A stretch of 64,000 bases of DNA from Isoetes taiwanensis (taxonomy: Eukaryota; Streptophyta; Lycopodiopsida; Isoetales; Isoetaceae). The DNA is taken from contig JAJEKV010000091.1 in the NCBI GenBank assembly GCA_021234155.1, positions 2,487,501-2,551,500 of the forward strand. Reading direction: 5' to 3'. A model generated the notes under the pieces. That model did no database searches, was not told the DNA's origin, and saw only the letters and a program-made list of their open reading frames with translations. The number at the start of each line of letters is the position of its first letter. Position 1 is the first letter of the stretch. The translations under genes and the position numbers were made by a program. Below, piece after piece: positions 43,318-53,249 of this stretch.

Positions 43318-43698
43318 ATGAAATTGTGCTTTGACGTGGAGTGCCACCAATTTGTAGTAGTAAAACTAGCAGATCTAGAGACCTATCCAGTGTGGTTGGG
43401 ATACACCATCTCGGATATTTGCAAAGAAGAAGGTGATGTTAACTTCAATAAGGTGCGCGTGGAATGGTGGTGTCCAGTACATCAGTTGAGTAATGTCACC
43501 GATAAAGAAAGATATTCAGATTGTTGGACAAAGAGGTGGAGGAGAAATCCTAGTGATCATGATCTTTGGCTAGACATTGAAACCGTATTGTACTCGTGGA
43601 CTCCAAAAACTATTCCAAGTAAAACATCGAGAGTTACAATACCTCAGGATGTAAGGAATAAGGCTATCATATCCTTGGGGATGCTGGTGGAAAAATGA
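43318..43698 (+). pseudogene. C-terminal domain of a DUF7869-type gene, isolated copy
   Basis: A 126-codon frame with YPVWLGYTISDICKE, VRVEWWCPVHQL, RYSDCWTKRWRRNPSD, IETVLYSWTPKTIPSK and a TGA end. It is the same domain as 37611-38074 and 38949-39305. No upstream core is found nearby, so it is an orphan fragment; the frame is clean and could also be the last exon of an unseen gene. Confidence 0.5.
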
Positions 43699-43699
43699 A

Positions 43700-45530
43700 A
43701 AACTATGTAAATATGTTTTCTTCATTACTATGTATCAATCACAGTTAATAAAAGTTGTTTACTACTTGAGAAATGTGATATATGATTTTGTAATTTGAAG
43801 TTAAGGTGTGAATTTATCTTAAGGTGTGTGATTATATGTTAACGTGTAGTGACTTGGGTCAAGTTACTAAAAAATTGCAATTGGAAATGTATCCCAAAAT
43901 CAAGACATAATCCCAATTTACTTGAATGATGGTTAGAATCTATTTTCCTGACTTATAATTAACAGTGAATGCAATGCAGGGGCACTAGAGGCATGGGCAA
44001 TGCAGGGGCACAATTTACTTCTCTGCCACACACAGAATAAGCTAAGATCTGGCATTTAAGCATACTTATTTTAACCATTCCTTTTTTTGCTTTCACTGGA
44101 GCTAAGGAAACAAGGCCACCTCCAGTTAATGAAACAAGTCACCAAATCAAATCCAGTGAAATGGATACCCAACCCAAGGCTTTATCTGCCCAAATTGTAT
44201 TTGTTATGCATAAGCACCATTCCAGTGCATATTATATATCTCATGTTATTCCAATGTTCATGTCATGTTCAAGCACATAGCTGAGCCTGTCTAATCAGCA
44301 CTCATGATGGAAGTGACTGTTGTTGCTTCAAGGCAAATGTGTGGATTCTGTTACATGTCTAGAAAAAAGCATATGACATTTGATTTTTCGTTTTGAGTTT
44401 CTTGCTGGAGTTGTGGCTGCCTGTATTACGTTGGAGCTTGCAGTTCTTGAGCTAATTAAATATCATTTCTGTTTTACAATAATTGTTTGTTCATACTATT
44501 GGACCGTGACAGTCCGCTCTAGGAGCAATAGAAATCATGGAATTTGCCATTTCTGTACTGCACTTTCCATCAACCATATACCGATGAAGTTTCCAAGGCA
44601 TTGTGATGTTCAGGGAAGGCTGTTGAAGATATACATGTCGTTATAAGGAAGAAGCGAAGGGTTTTTCAATGCACACGATTTTTTAAAGATGAAAAGAACA
44701 GGGGCCACGGTCGAAGAGGCAAAATCTATAAGGCTCTTATTAATCTTCCTAGATGTTAACAACTTAATGAAGAGATGCCATGCTAATTCACATGATGCTA
44801 AGTGATCTTAATTTACGAGATAAAATAAATCAAATGCAAATTTTGTGTATGGTTGGGGTTCTAGAAGTCACATGGTTTTCATTAAGCAACTCATTCACAT
44901 CTTGAGTTAACACCATTTACAACGTCATTATCAAGACATATATAACTATACTTCAACGTGATTTGGGTAATACGTGTCTGATCCAGCAACGCCGTAACGC
45001 TTTAGTTTCCGGCTTCGTGAAAGGAAAAAAAAAATAAGGATAAGGATAAGGGTCGAGGTCAGGAGTACCGCCATCGCCGCTTGGGGAAGCGACATCAAAT
45101 CCATCGAGGTCCGGAGCACCGACATCGCCACAGCTGGAAAAGGAAAGAAGTTCGTAAGAAACTCTTAAGGTTAGGTTTAGTTTTTTGGCAAGCGGCAAGC
45201 ATTCATAGGGAGACGGAATGCATTCGCCCTTGCAGATGGCAATGGCGGAGACAGAGCATGGCAGCTATGGCGAAATCTGGAAGCAACAGGAAGGACAGAA
45301 ACTCCCTTTTTCTCTTCTTTTCTTTTCTAATATCTCCTTCCTTTCTTTCTATATTCTGCAGAGCTCCGCTATGGTGATAACAGGCAGATATGGCGGACAA
45401 GAATGGCGGCAGGTAACAGCCAATGTTCAACTCAACATTTGATAGGATGAACATTTGAGACCTAAAAGGCGGAAAAAAAATATGGGGTTCGAGGCGCGGA
45501 GTTTTGCAGTTAAGACAGTGCATCCAGATC
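43700..45530. other. intergenic, nothing firm
   Basis: No ORF with recognisable content. Palindromes and long repeats are absent. It leads up to the NHL gene. Confidence 0.5.
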
Positions 45531-45687
45531 CATGGCTATGGCTGCATCCAAAGGAACCGAGGTTTTTTACACAGAGCACGAACAAGAAAACATGTCTATC
45601 TCTCTGGCCATGTCGCAGATCCATCGGATTACCTCATATCAGTAGAAGCTATGAGAGATCCGTTTGATTAGGGTTCTCCAAGGATGA

Positions 45688-46338
45688 AGAAAGCCATCAG
45701 CAACACCGCGGCAAGAGGAAGATAAAAGACGCAGGTTTGCATGGAATATCGTAGCTTGGATTTTTGCGATTTTGGGATTAGGTTTAGCTTCAATATTGTT
45801 CCTTTTACTTGCCATGTTTTGCTACTATAAGCCAGCCCTTCCTACTGTAACTGTAGAGAAAATGCAATATTATAGTTGGGGAATAGTTCCTCTTAATCAA
45901 TCTATGATCTTAGCCCAGCAGCAGACAGGTTCAGGAAATTACTACAATTCTTATCTTGATTTCACTAAGTTGTTTACTTTGTATTTCTATAATCCAAATG
46001 AGAAGCTTGCAGTAGATGTGGAATATGTTGGAATATCATCATATTACAGTGGAGTTTTCACAGGCAAAGCCGAAAGGCAAGGCTGGGTTTTTCCCCCGAA
46101 GGATAAGGTGAATTTCACTATACTTATGGAGCAAAATTATCTGCCTTTGAAAAAGGCTTGGGCATATACTATGATATATGATTTGGCAAGGCTGAAGGTT
46201 GACACAATGACGGATATTCACCTTAGAGGTAGATTCAGAGTGATGGGGAGGCCAATGTTTTGGATGAGGACTAGATGCAGATTTAGGGCTGGTGGTGGTA
46301 TTACATTTGATCAAAGTTGTGCACACGCAGCTGGTTAA
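45688..46338 (+). CDS. NDR1/HIN1-like (NHL) LEA_2 membrane protein, 5' end uncertain
   Basis: The frame, read from 45688 after an in-frame TGA, encodes a basic stretch (KRRRFAWN), one transmembrane segment (IVAWIFAILGLGLASILFLL), then an extracytoplasmic LEA_2 domain (FTLYFYNPNEKLAVDVEYVG, YYSGVFTGKAERQGWVFPP and a last strand FWMRTRCRF). This is the layout of plant NHL proteins, type II membrane proteins at the cell surface involved in defence and stress. No ATG precedes the basic stretch in frame; a same-frame segment starting at ATG 45532 and ending at TAG 45643-45645 could be a first exon, or the gene is damaged. The domain itself is intact. Confidence 0.72.
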   Translation, partial: RKPSATPRQEEDKRRRFAWNIVAWIFAILGLGLASILFLLLAMFCYYKPALPTVTVEKMQYYSWGIVPLNQSMILAQQQTGSGNYYNSYLDFTKLFTLYFYNPNEKLAVDVEYVGISSYYSGVFTGKAERQGWVFPPKDKVNFTILMEQNYLPLKKAWAYTMIYDLARLKVDTMTDIHLRGRFRVMGRPMFWMRTRCRFRAGGGITFDQSCAHAAG

Positions 46339-46847
46339 TTTACGTATATATATTTTGCCAAATCATTGGTTGTTTGTCATATTCTTTTTTTCTTCTTGAG
46401 AGCCGCTAATGCTGATCAGCTCTTCTGGCATGAAACACTGTATGAAAGCCAATTACAGGGGTCTAATGACAAAGAGCAGAGCATCCAGATTGAACTTGAA
46501 GAGATGATGAGATCTAGCTTGGTTCAATAGATTTTAACTCTTTATCCCCAAAACAAGGTTCATGAACGTTTCTACTTAGGAAGTTGGAGCCGTGGAAGAT
46601 GTTTGCCCAAGCTAAAACACCGAGGTAGCTCCCTGTGTTGTATTATGTGATCGTGAATGTTTTTCAACGGAAATGATGAATACCTATATATTAATTCCTT
46701 TTCTTCTCATGAAATGTAATTTGGAATATGTAGCAAAATAACAGGGATTTTTTTTTGTGTTTTTGTACGCTTTTCACTAAAGTTTTCCTATGATTTCGTG
46801 ATGTATTCAAATGGATGTACTAATGCGTACATCTAGAGTGCACCATT

Positions 46848-47062
46848 TCTGAGCCATTGATTTTAGCCCCTTTTTTTTTCAATGGTCAACAACCAATGGC
46901 TCACAACAAAAGCCCTTTTTTTGTGCGTGTGGTGCATAATGGGCACATGAAGGGCCATTGATTTTAGCCTTTCTTTTTCAATGGTCAACAATCAATGGCT
47001 CACAACAAAAGCCCTCTTTTTGTGTGTGTGGTGCATAATGGGCACATGAAGGGCTTGAAGGG
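46848..47062. repeat. 107-bp tandem repeat, two copies
   Basis: GCCATTGATTTTAGCC, TTTTCAATGGTCAACAA, CAATGGCTCACAACAAAAGC and GTGGTGCATAATGGGCAC recur in order at about 46853 and 46961. Confidence 0.82.
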
Positions 47063-47689
47063 CGCATGTAGTGCAGTTTCCCCGCCGGCAACACATTTCT
47101 TATTATAACTTTTGATCCAGAGCTCTGTTTGAGATGATTTTTATTGCGTTGGAAAGCTCTCTCCGAGATCTTTTTGATAGTGTATGATATGGATATGTTT
47201 GGTTAAGTTATCTATGCTAAAACAGCAATTTTTCGGCCGGGTTTGGTAGGCTTTCACATCCTACCGGTGATTATCTGAGGATTAGCTATTGGATATTGTT
47301 TTATGGCTCATTCCGAATGAAGCTTGCAAAAAATTACCATGCATTTTTAGATTTTGAGGCAGTTATTAAGCAAATTCCAAGGCTTCTAGATTCTTGTGCT
47401 AACAAGCAGAAAAGTTTCCCACTTTGGTTTCTCACCACAAGAATCCATGGAGGCCAAAGGCTGCTGTTAAATTCCAGTTGAAAAATGTTTGTGTATGGGT
47501 GTTGCAAACTTTATGACTTTCAGAATAATGGGATCAAGCTGCTCTATCTTTATGTAACTTTTACTTATGTTCTATTTGTTTTATTATGATCAAATTCAAA
47601 AGCTACAGGTGATGAAAGCCTCAAATGAATTCTAGTTCTTTTCTTGTTTGAATTCTAAAAATTTTGTGTCGGGGTGGCGTCCCTAAGGC

Positions 47690-47900
47690 CGAAGGGGCCA
47701 AAAAAAAATTTTGGCAACACAAACCATTAACATCCAACATATAAAAATTAAACCCCCTCAAAAACCCCCTGTGGTTTGGGTGCATATTCACCAGAGGAAG
47801 AAGGAAGGGGACGTCCCTAAGGTCCCGAAGGGGCCAATTTTTTTTTTTTTTGCAACACAAACCATTAACATCCAACATATAAAAATTAAATCCCCCAACA
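47690..47900. repeat. tandem duplication of about 130 bp with A/T runs
   Basis: CCGAAGGGGCCAA, AACACAAACCATTAACATCC and AACATATAAAAATTAAA occur twice in order (about 47690 and 47826); GGTTTGGGTG.ATATTCAC occurs at 47774 and 48010. Confidence 0.75.
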
Positions 47901-48020
47901 CATAACAACCATTGACATTAACAACTAACACATAACTACCATTGACATTAATTAACACAACCATTGGGTCCAACACATTTAAATTAAAATCCCCCTTAAA
48001 CCCCCTTTGGTTTGGGTGTA

Positions 48021-48270
48021 TATTCACACGGGGGGTGACGTAGGGCAGCGAGAGCCCTCATAATTGTATTTTGTACGTACGAAATCAACACCATATAGTA
48101 TTCCGCTTGAAATCTTATAGTATTTTGCGAATCTTGTTATATAGTATAGCAAATTTTGTACTTGCATACCCCACAAACGAGGAACTTTTGTACGGTGTAG
48201 ATTAAGGAATAAGGGGTGAATATGCCTATCCAACAGCTCTCGTTGCCCGGAGTCACCCCCCGTGTGAATA
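48021..48270. mobile_element. MITE candidate, 250 bp
   Basis: Terminal inverted repeats of about 35 bp: the left starts TATTCACACGGGGGGTGAC and continues GGGCA.CGAGAGC; the right end reads the same on the minus strand with few mismatches. The interior is AT-rich and non-coding. A TA target duplication is possible within the repeat ends but not provable. Confidence 0.62.
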
Positions 48271-49365
48271 GTACTAGGTAATTGTGGAAAGGGGCTTTAT
48301 CCTTCGAAAAAGTCTGGAGACTTGGCATCATGCGTGGCTTTTTTCCTTTTAAAAGTGGAGGCATCGATGCCATATATGGTATTACTCATGTGGCTTTGGC
48401 AGCACCACCGAGATTTTTCCATTTTGCACAGAGATAGACGAATAATAGACTCTGTGTGAACGAAATGATTTTGTTACTAACTAAAGTTAACGTTGCTGTG
48501 TAGCTATCTATACTGCCACTTTCTTTATGTATGTTGATATATGCTCATATATCTTTTCGACTTTGGCAATATGCACTGTAACTAAGCAATGCATGAGAAT
48601 GCATATAAGATGGTCTAGACATATAGACCACCTCATATAGACCATTGATTTTGAAATCTCAACTCCCTCTCTGGATTCTATAGTCACTTCTTACACGTTA
48701 GCCTTCTCAAGTGACGTTAGCCTTCTCAAGTGACATGAATGGACTTGGCACCCTATATATATCTATTACTTTGGCAGTATGCATTGTTATCGTAAGGATG
48801 ACATGACCATCGTGTCCAGTGTATTCTTCATTCTCTGAGCTCCACGGTCATCTAATGGTAGCAAAATAAAAGAAAAACTCGTCACCTTGCTAGTTATAAG
48901 AAATATATATGCACATATCCAAGCTTCAACTTTGGCGGCAACTGTTTGCATTGAGATTATGGCTTGCCCATTCTCCATATGGTGTGAACAAATGAATATC
49001 GGTTAAGAAATTACATTAAAAAAGCAAATTGTTTACACTCCGGTTTGGTAATGGGTCAAGCCTAGTGCAATCGACGGACACTTTTACGCTGTTACCTTAA
49101 CAGAAGATGTAAAGATTGGTTTTCTCAACTACATCCTCCTTAAAATGCTCTCCATAGTAGTGGGTTTAGAACTAATACCAAGTGGCCTTGGCCGCCGCGA
49201 TAAATTTCTTGTAAATATAGTTTTGATAGTTTAAACAACCAAAAAATAGCTTTGATATACTTCTAACTCCTGTTGGGGTAGACTAAACGTCTACAAATAC
49301 ACTAACCACTACTTTCAATCAATATTATCTTTTGAGTTATGCTCAAAGGAAAGCGCAGCAACTCT

Positions 49366-49509
49366 GGGCACTTTTTCTAGCAATAAGATAAAATGCTAAT
49401 AATAAATTAATATCTAGATAATAATATTGTGAGGCATGGGCACTTTTTCTAGTAATAAGATAAAATGCTAATAATAAATTAATATCTAGATAATAATATT
49501 GTGAGGCAT
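49366..49509. repeat. 72-bp tandem repeat, two copies
   Basis: GGGCACTTTTTCTAG to TGTGAGGCAT, second copy with one visible substitution. Confidence 0.9.
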
Positions 49510-49550
49510 TGCATGTGGTTGCCTGCAGCAGTTGCAGCAGTCGGAGGTTA

Positions 49551-49675
49551 GAATCAAGATGGGCGTGGGAGAGACTGCCGCTGTAGATGCATGACCCGTC
49601 GTAGACTGCTTGCTCAGAATCAAGATGGGCGTGGGATAGACTGCCGCTGTAGATGCGTGATTAGTTTTATTTTTT
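49551..49675. repeat. 66-bp tandem repeat, two copies
   Basis: GAATCAAGATGGGCGTGGGA, then GACTGCCGCTGTAGATGC, in both units, 66 bp apart. Confidence 0.85.
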
Positions 49676-49840
49676 CTGCCTCTTGATAAAGCAACTTTCT
49701 GTTGCAATAGCTGCTTCTTAGATCTGCCTTGCCTACAACGACAACGAGGCTTCCTACCGGAGTGAAGAGCAAATTCCTTCCCCAAATTCCGTACCCACTA
49801 TGTCCAATCCCAAATCATTGGGTAGAACCCAGGAGGGGAT

Positions 49841-50057
49841 TGTTGATATAATGTCAACCTCCACCTCATCATCCATAGCCACGTCATCATATGACATGGC
49901 ACTAATCTAGAGAGTCGCATGAGTTCATGGTAAAGAGTCGTGTCTGTTCATAGAGAGTGCATATATCAGGCTACGGTGGGAAGCCTGTTCCCATCAAGTT
50001 TTCTCTGTTCAATATATATTGCATTGTAGTTATCTCCTCTGTCTCTATATTTTATCA
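49841..50057 (+). repeat. left LTR of the 2.35-kb element
   Basis: 217 bp, TGTTGATATAATG to TTTTATCA. It contains a CCACGTCATC word and TATATATTG late in the LTR. Confidence 0.95.
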
Positions 50058-50070
50058 TGGTATCAGAGCC
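50058..50070 (+). other. primer-binding site, initiator tRNA-Met type
   Basis: TGGTATCAGAGCC directly follows the left LTR. Confidence 0.95.
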
Positions 50071-50098
50071 TGCGTACTCTTGATCCTGGGACGCAGCT

Positions 50099-50254
50099 AT
50101 GAAGGAGGAAGTAGGAGAGCCACCTCCATCGAAATTGAAGAAATCTAGGAAGAAGAATTCGATGAAGAATGCCTTGAAGAAAATTAATACTGTGTCGAAG
50201 AAAAGAGTGAAGGTATTTAAATGGTTCATAACTGCATGTTTTCCCTCGCATTAG
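50099..50254 (+). CDS. short lysine-rich ORF, same frame as the 495-codon ORF
   Basis: A 51-codon frame (MKEEVGEPPPSKLKKSRKKN...) that ends at TAG 50252-50254. The same frame stays open to TAG 50378-50380 and then into the large ORF. Part of it (from about 50213) looks like a tiny 42-bp GT-AG interval ending TTTTCCCTCGCATTAG, whose removal would keep the frame, but this is shorter than usual plant introns. It may be the original N-terminus of the captured protein. Confidence 0.5.
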   Translation: MKEEVGEPPPSKLKKSRKKNSMKNALKKINTVSKKRVKVFKWFITACFPSH

Positions 50255-50461
50255 GAAGAAGGGAAGGATGATGCCAAGAGCGGTTATGCCACAAAAGGGC
50301 CACGATGGAAGACCCACAAAATGTTCTTTGCCGTTGAAGCGAGTCCGCAAATGCGGTCAAAGAGGCCGCAGAAGAAGTAGGGATGTCTGACAAGGGGAGG
50401 GACGCCTCCAGAATCTGCTGCAGACCCTAGGCAGATTGCCAAGAAGAAATTCGGTGAAGCC

Positions 50462-51949
50462 ATGGCTCTAGTATTCTTTGCCGAAGAGGAGGATTTGCGC
50501 CGCCGCAATTCATTGCGAGAAGAGGAAGATAAACTTCCTGTGAAGGAGGCGCCGGAAGCAATGGCCGTTAGGAGTGTTGCCATAAGTTTCTTTTCAAAAA
50601 TGGATGCCACAGGGATTCCAGTTGGGGTCGAAATTGCAGACCCTAGTAAGCCTGCCGAAGTTGCAGAAGAAGCCGTTTTGGCTGTTGAAGAGGCTATCGA
50701 AGACCAAGAACCAGGCCAAGAAAGGGAGGCATTTCGTGTTCTTGGAGCCATTTCTCATCCTAAGGATGTCGCCCTAGAAAAGGCTTTTACTGCCAGGGAT
50801 GCTGCCGCTGATTCTGCTTTGGAATCCGCGTTGAGGGCTAAGGATTTTGCTGTTGAATCGGCATCTAGAGCAAAGGATTCCGCTGCCAATGTTTCTGTAA
50901 AAGCGAAGGATTCTGCTGCTGATACTATCAAATTCAAGGCAGATTGTGTGCCCATTGAAGATGCCGTGACCCACCAGCCCAGTGAAGAAATCCCTTCGTT
51001 GAAGCTAATGAAGCTAAGAAAGGGTTTAATAAATCATGGCAAGGTAGGCAAAGAAGCTGCAGATGACCCAATCTGTCATAATAACACAGAAGGAAAGGCC
51101 AAGAGTATTATTATGGCACAATTTGTTTCTACAGAGCTCCATGACTGTGAATTTGCAGAGGCATTCGTTGCAGAAGCATGCCCAAATTTTGCTGCATTAA
51201 AGGGGCTGATCACCCATGCAGTTGAAGATGGAGCCAAAATCCAATTTGAAGATGACCTATTGCAGGGAATATCTTCTGATATAATGCTGTATGATGGTTC
51301 TAAAGATTTAATTGAAGATTCTAAGATTAAGGGAGGGCACAAGACCTCAAATGTATGGACTAATGAAACTGGAGAAGGCTGCGTTAAAGGTATTGTTCGT
51401 CATTCTAATGCAGACAACATAATCTCTAGATGCTTAAGGGAGGGAATCTCAGATATAAGCAATCTAGAGAATGTTAGAATTGGAGAAGCCTTATCTCCAT
51501 TAACATGTTGGAAGGAGCAAGCCCAACAAGCCCATGATTGCAATATTATGAAGCAAGATTGGATGCAGCAGAAGAAGAAATATTTGTATATGAGCAAACA
51601 AAACGTGGCTGCTAAAGCACAAACTAAGCAGCACGCAGACCTTATTAATCTTCTTTATCCTTGCAAAGATGATTATACAATGGTGGCACTTATCTTACAA
51701 CATGCTACTCTTGAATTATTACTTATGGCTGCTGTAGAGATAGCATGTAGAGAGAAGCTTACACAAAGAAATCTTTACACAAATGAAGTGCCCATTATAT
51801 CTCCTCATGTGATGAAATTCAAGAGGAAGACTGTTGATTTGAGTATAAAGTTTAAACACATGACAAAGAATCAGAAGACAAGAAGAAGATGCAGCAGATT
51901 AAGCCAAAGGTGGCTCACACATCAACCTGGCCATGACGATTATGGATGA
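50462..51949 (+). CDS. 495-codon ORF of unknown origin inside the LTR element
   Basis: ATG at 50462 (frame open from 50381). Residues about 95-165 are a run of alanine-rich 11-residue-like repeats (LEKAFTARDAAADSA, LRAKDFAVESASRAKDSAA, VSVKAKDSAADTIKFKAD), similar in character to LEA group proteins and predicted helical. Upstream is an acidic helical segment; downstream about 300 residues show no family that I recognise (CPNFAALKGLITHAVEDGAK, LILQHATLELLLMAAVEIAC). The end is basic (KNQKTRRRCSRLSQRW). No nucleic-acid enzyme or Gag motif is seen. It is probably a captured host coding sequence, or a highly diverged Gag. Confidence 0.72.
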   Translation: MALVFFAEEEDLRRRNSLREEEDKLPVKEAPEAMAVRSVAISFFSKMDATGIPVGVEIADPSKPAEVAEEAVLAVEEAIEDQEPGQEREAFRVLGAISHPKDVALEKAFTARDAAADSALESALRAKDFAVESASRAKDSAANVSVKAKDSAADTIKFKADCVPIEDAVTHQPSEEIPSLKLMKLRKGLINHGKVGKEAADDPICHNNTEGKAKSIIMAQFVSTELHDCEFAEAFVAEACPNFAALKGLITHAVEDGAKIQFEDDLLQGISSDIMLYDGSKDLIEDSKIKGGHKTSNVWTNETGEGCVKGIVRHSNADNIISRCLREGISDISNLENVRIGEALSPLTCWKEQAQQAHDCNIMKQDWMQQKKKYLYMSKQNVAAKAQTKQHADLINLLYPCKDDYTMVALILQHATLELLLMAAVEIACREKLTQRNLYTNEVPIISPHVMKFKRKTVDLSIKFKHMTKNQKTRRRCSRLSQRWLTHQPGHDDYG

Positions 51950-51960
51950 TGTAGCTGTAG

Positions 51961-51972
51961 TTTGAGGGAGGG
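51961..51972 (+). other. polypurine tract
   Basis: TTTGAGGGAGGG directly precedes the right LTR. Confidence 0.85.
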
Positions 51973-52189
51973 TGTTGATATAATGTCAACCTCCACCTCA
52001 TCATCCATAGCCACGTCATCATATGACATGGCACTAATCTAGAGAGTCGCATGAGTTCATGGTAAAGAGTCGTGTCTGTTCATAGAGAGTGCATATATCA
52101 GGCTACGGTGGGAAGCCTGTTCCCATCAAGTTTTCTCTGTTCAATATATATTGCATTGTAGTTATCTCCTCTGTCTCTATATTTTATCA
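51973..52189 (+). repeat. right LTR of the 2.35-kb element
   Basis: 217 bp, no difference from the left LTR seen by eye; followed by GGGAT. Confidence 0.95.
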
Positions 52190-52501
52190 GGGATGCCATA
52201 AGGGTAAGCTATGATTCCTTGTAATTAGTTTACAATCATTTGTGCATAGCAAAGTGTGCTCCAAGGTAACCGACTTAAAACCAAAGAGAAGATATTTTGG
52301 CTACATCTTTGATTCTTAGAAGAGAACCTCAAAACTTGAAAAGCACAGCAACAGACTTCATTAATGTATTGTACATTGTTACGATAAGCTCATTGAGTGA
52401 AAAACATGCACAAAATTGCCACTTCAATTTGGTACTTCAAGGTTCAAGTCTGTTAATACTTACTCCGAAGAAGCCAAAATTCATTTGGTATCCAAAATCC
52501 T

Positions 52502-53248
52502 TTACACATTATAAAGACTAGCAATCTCCTTGCTAAGCTCATCGGTTTTACTAGGTTCCTCTGTTTTGCCGTCTTCTTCCTTAGTTCTGCCATAGACATC
52601 AATACTTAAATCCTGTTTAATATTATCAGAATCTGACACGACATTCTCGAAATTTAGAATTCGTTTATCTTTAAGACTGAAATTAAAATCCCCACGTACA
52701 CCCTCCTTAGGTGCCAGGTGCATCAAGGCCTGCTGTGGGTAGGGTCTCTTCCAAGTTCTAGATGCACACTTAGCCCTAAAATCAAAGTCATCAGCAAATC
52801 TGCCTTCTGCAAACTCTTTTGGAAGCAGTGATGCATCCTGCTTAAGAGCCACGCCCAAATTAGTGGCATGCACGAATTTATAACTGGTTTTTCCGCCATT
52901 ATCCATGCATTCCATGCCTGCAGAAGTAATGGGCTCTATTACAAACACGTCCTTGAGCTTGCCCTCCTCATCCTTGAGGAAGCAATGAGAAAGACCCACA
53001 ACTATGTAATCTTCGTCAAATGACTCTGGATCTTGCCCATATGGTGTCTCATTAGAGGCGTGCAACACTAGCCGTTCCTGCCTTGTTTTAATTGCGGGGA
53101 TGTGCATTCCAAGTTGCGAAATTTTACTTACGGATCCTAAACTTAAAGCGGGAAAAAGGTATGATGAGTAAGAATTGAGACGAGCACTTGCCTTCGTAGC
53201 GGAGATTAGGAGCTGTGCACTCGCAGTCGCCATGGCCATAGTCGCCAT
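52502..53248 (-). CDS. plastid-targeted conserved protein of unknown function
   Basis: A single-exon frame of 248 codons; ATG at 53246-53248 with in-frame ATG at codon 4 as alternative. The first 65 residues are rich in A, S, T and basic residues without early acidic ones (MATMAMATASAQLLISATKA), a chloroplast transit peptide, with likely cleavage near VLHA. The mature part starts YGQDPESFDEDYIVVGLSHC and includes VFVIEPITSAGMECMDN, KFVHATNLGVAL, SRTWKRPYPQQALMHLAP and ILNFENVVSD. It reads as a well-folded conserved soluble protein, probably in stroma or thylakoid margin, but I do not recognise a named family. The tail is acidic and low-complexity (EEDGKTEEPSKTDE). It is the best intact host gene here and lies 310 bp downstream of the young LTR element. 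Confidence 0.82.
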   Translation of the reverse strand: MATMAMATASAQLLISATKASARLNSYSSYLFPALSLGSVSKISQLGMHIPAIKTRQERLVLHASNETPYGQDPESFDEDYIVVGLSHCFLKDEEGKLKDVFVIEPITSAGMECMDNGGKTSYKFVHATNLGVALKQDASLLPKEFAEGRFADDFDFRAKCASRTWKRPYPQQALMHLAPKEGVRGDFNFSLKDKRILNFENVVSDSDNIKQDLSIDVYGRTKEEDGKTEEPSKTDELSKEIASLYNV

Positions 53249-53249
53249 C

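Larger units (their letters stand above)
49841..52189 (+). mobile_element. complete non-autonomous LTR retrotransposon with captured ORF
   Basis: LTRs of 217 bp (49841-50057 and 51973-52189) look identical base for base. The element is flanked by the 5-bp target duplication GGGAT (49836-49840, 52190-52194). It has an initiator tRNA-Met primer-binding site and a polypurine tract. The interior of 1.9 kb has no protease, RT, RNase H or integrase. Instead it holds one frame of 495 codons. Identical LTRs mean a very recent insertion, so an autonomous relative must supply the enzymes. Size and LTR length place it between TRIM elements and gene-capturing elements such as maize Bs1. Confidence 0.93.
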
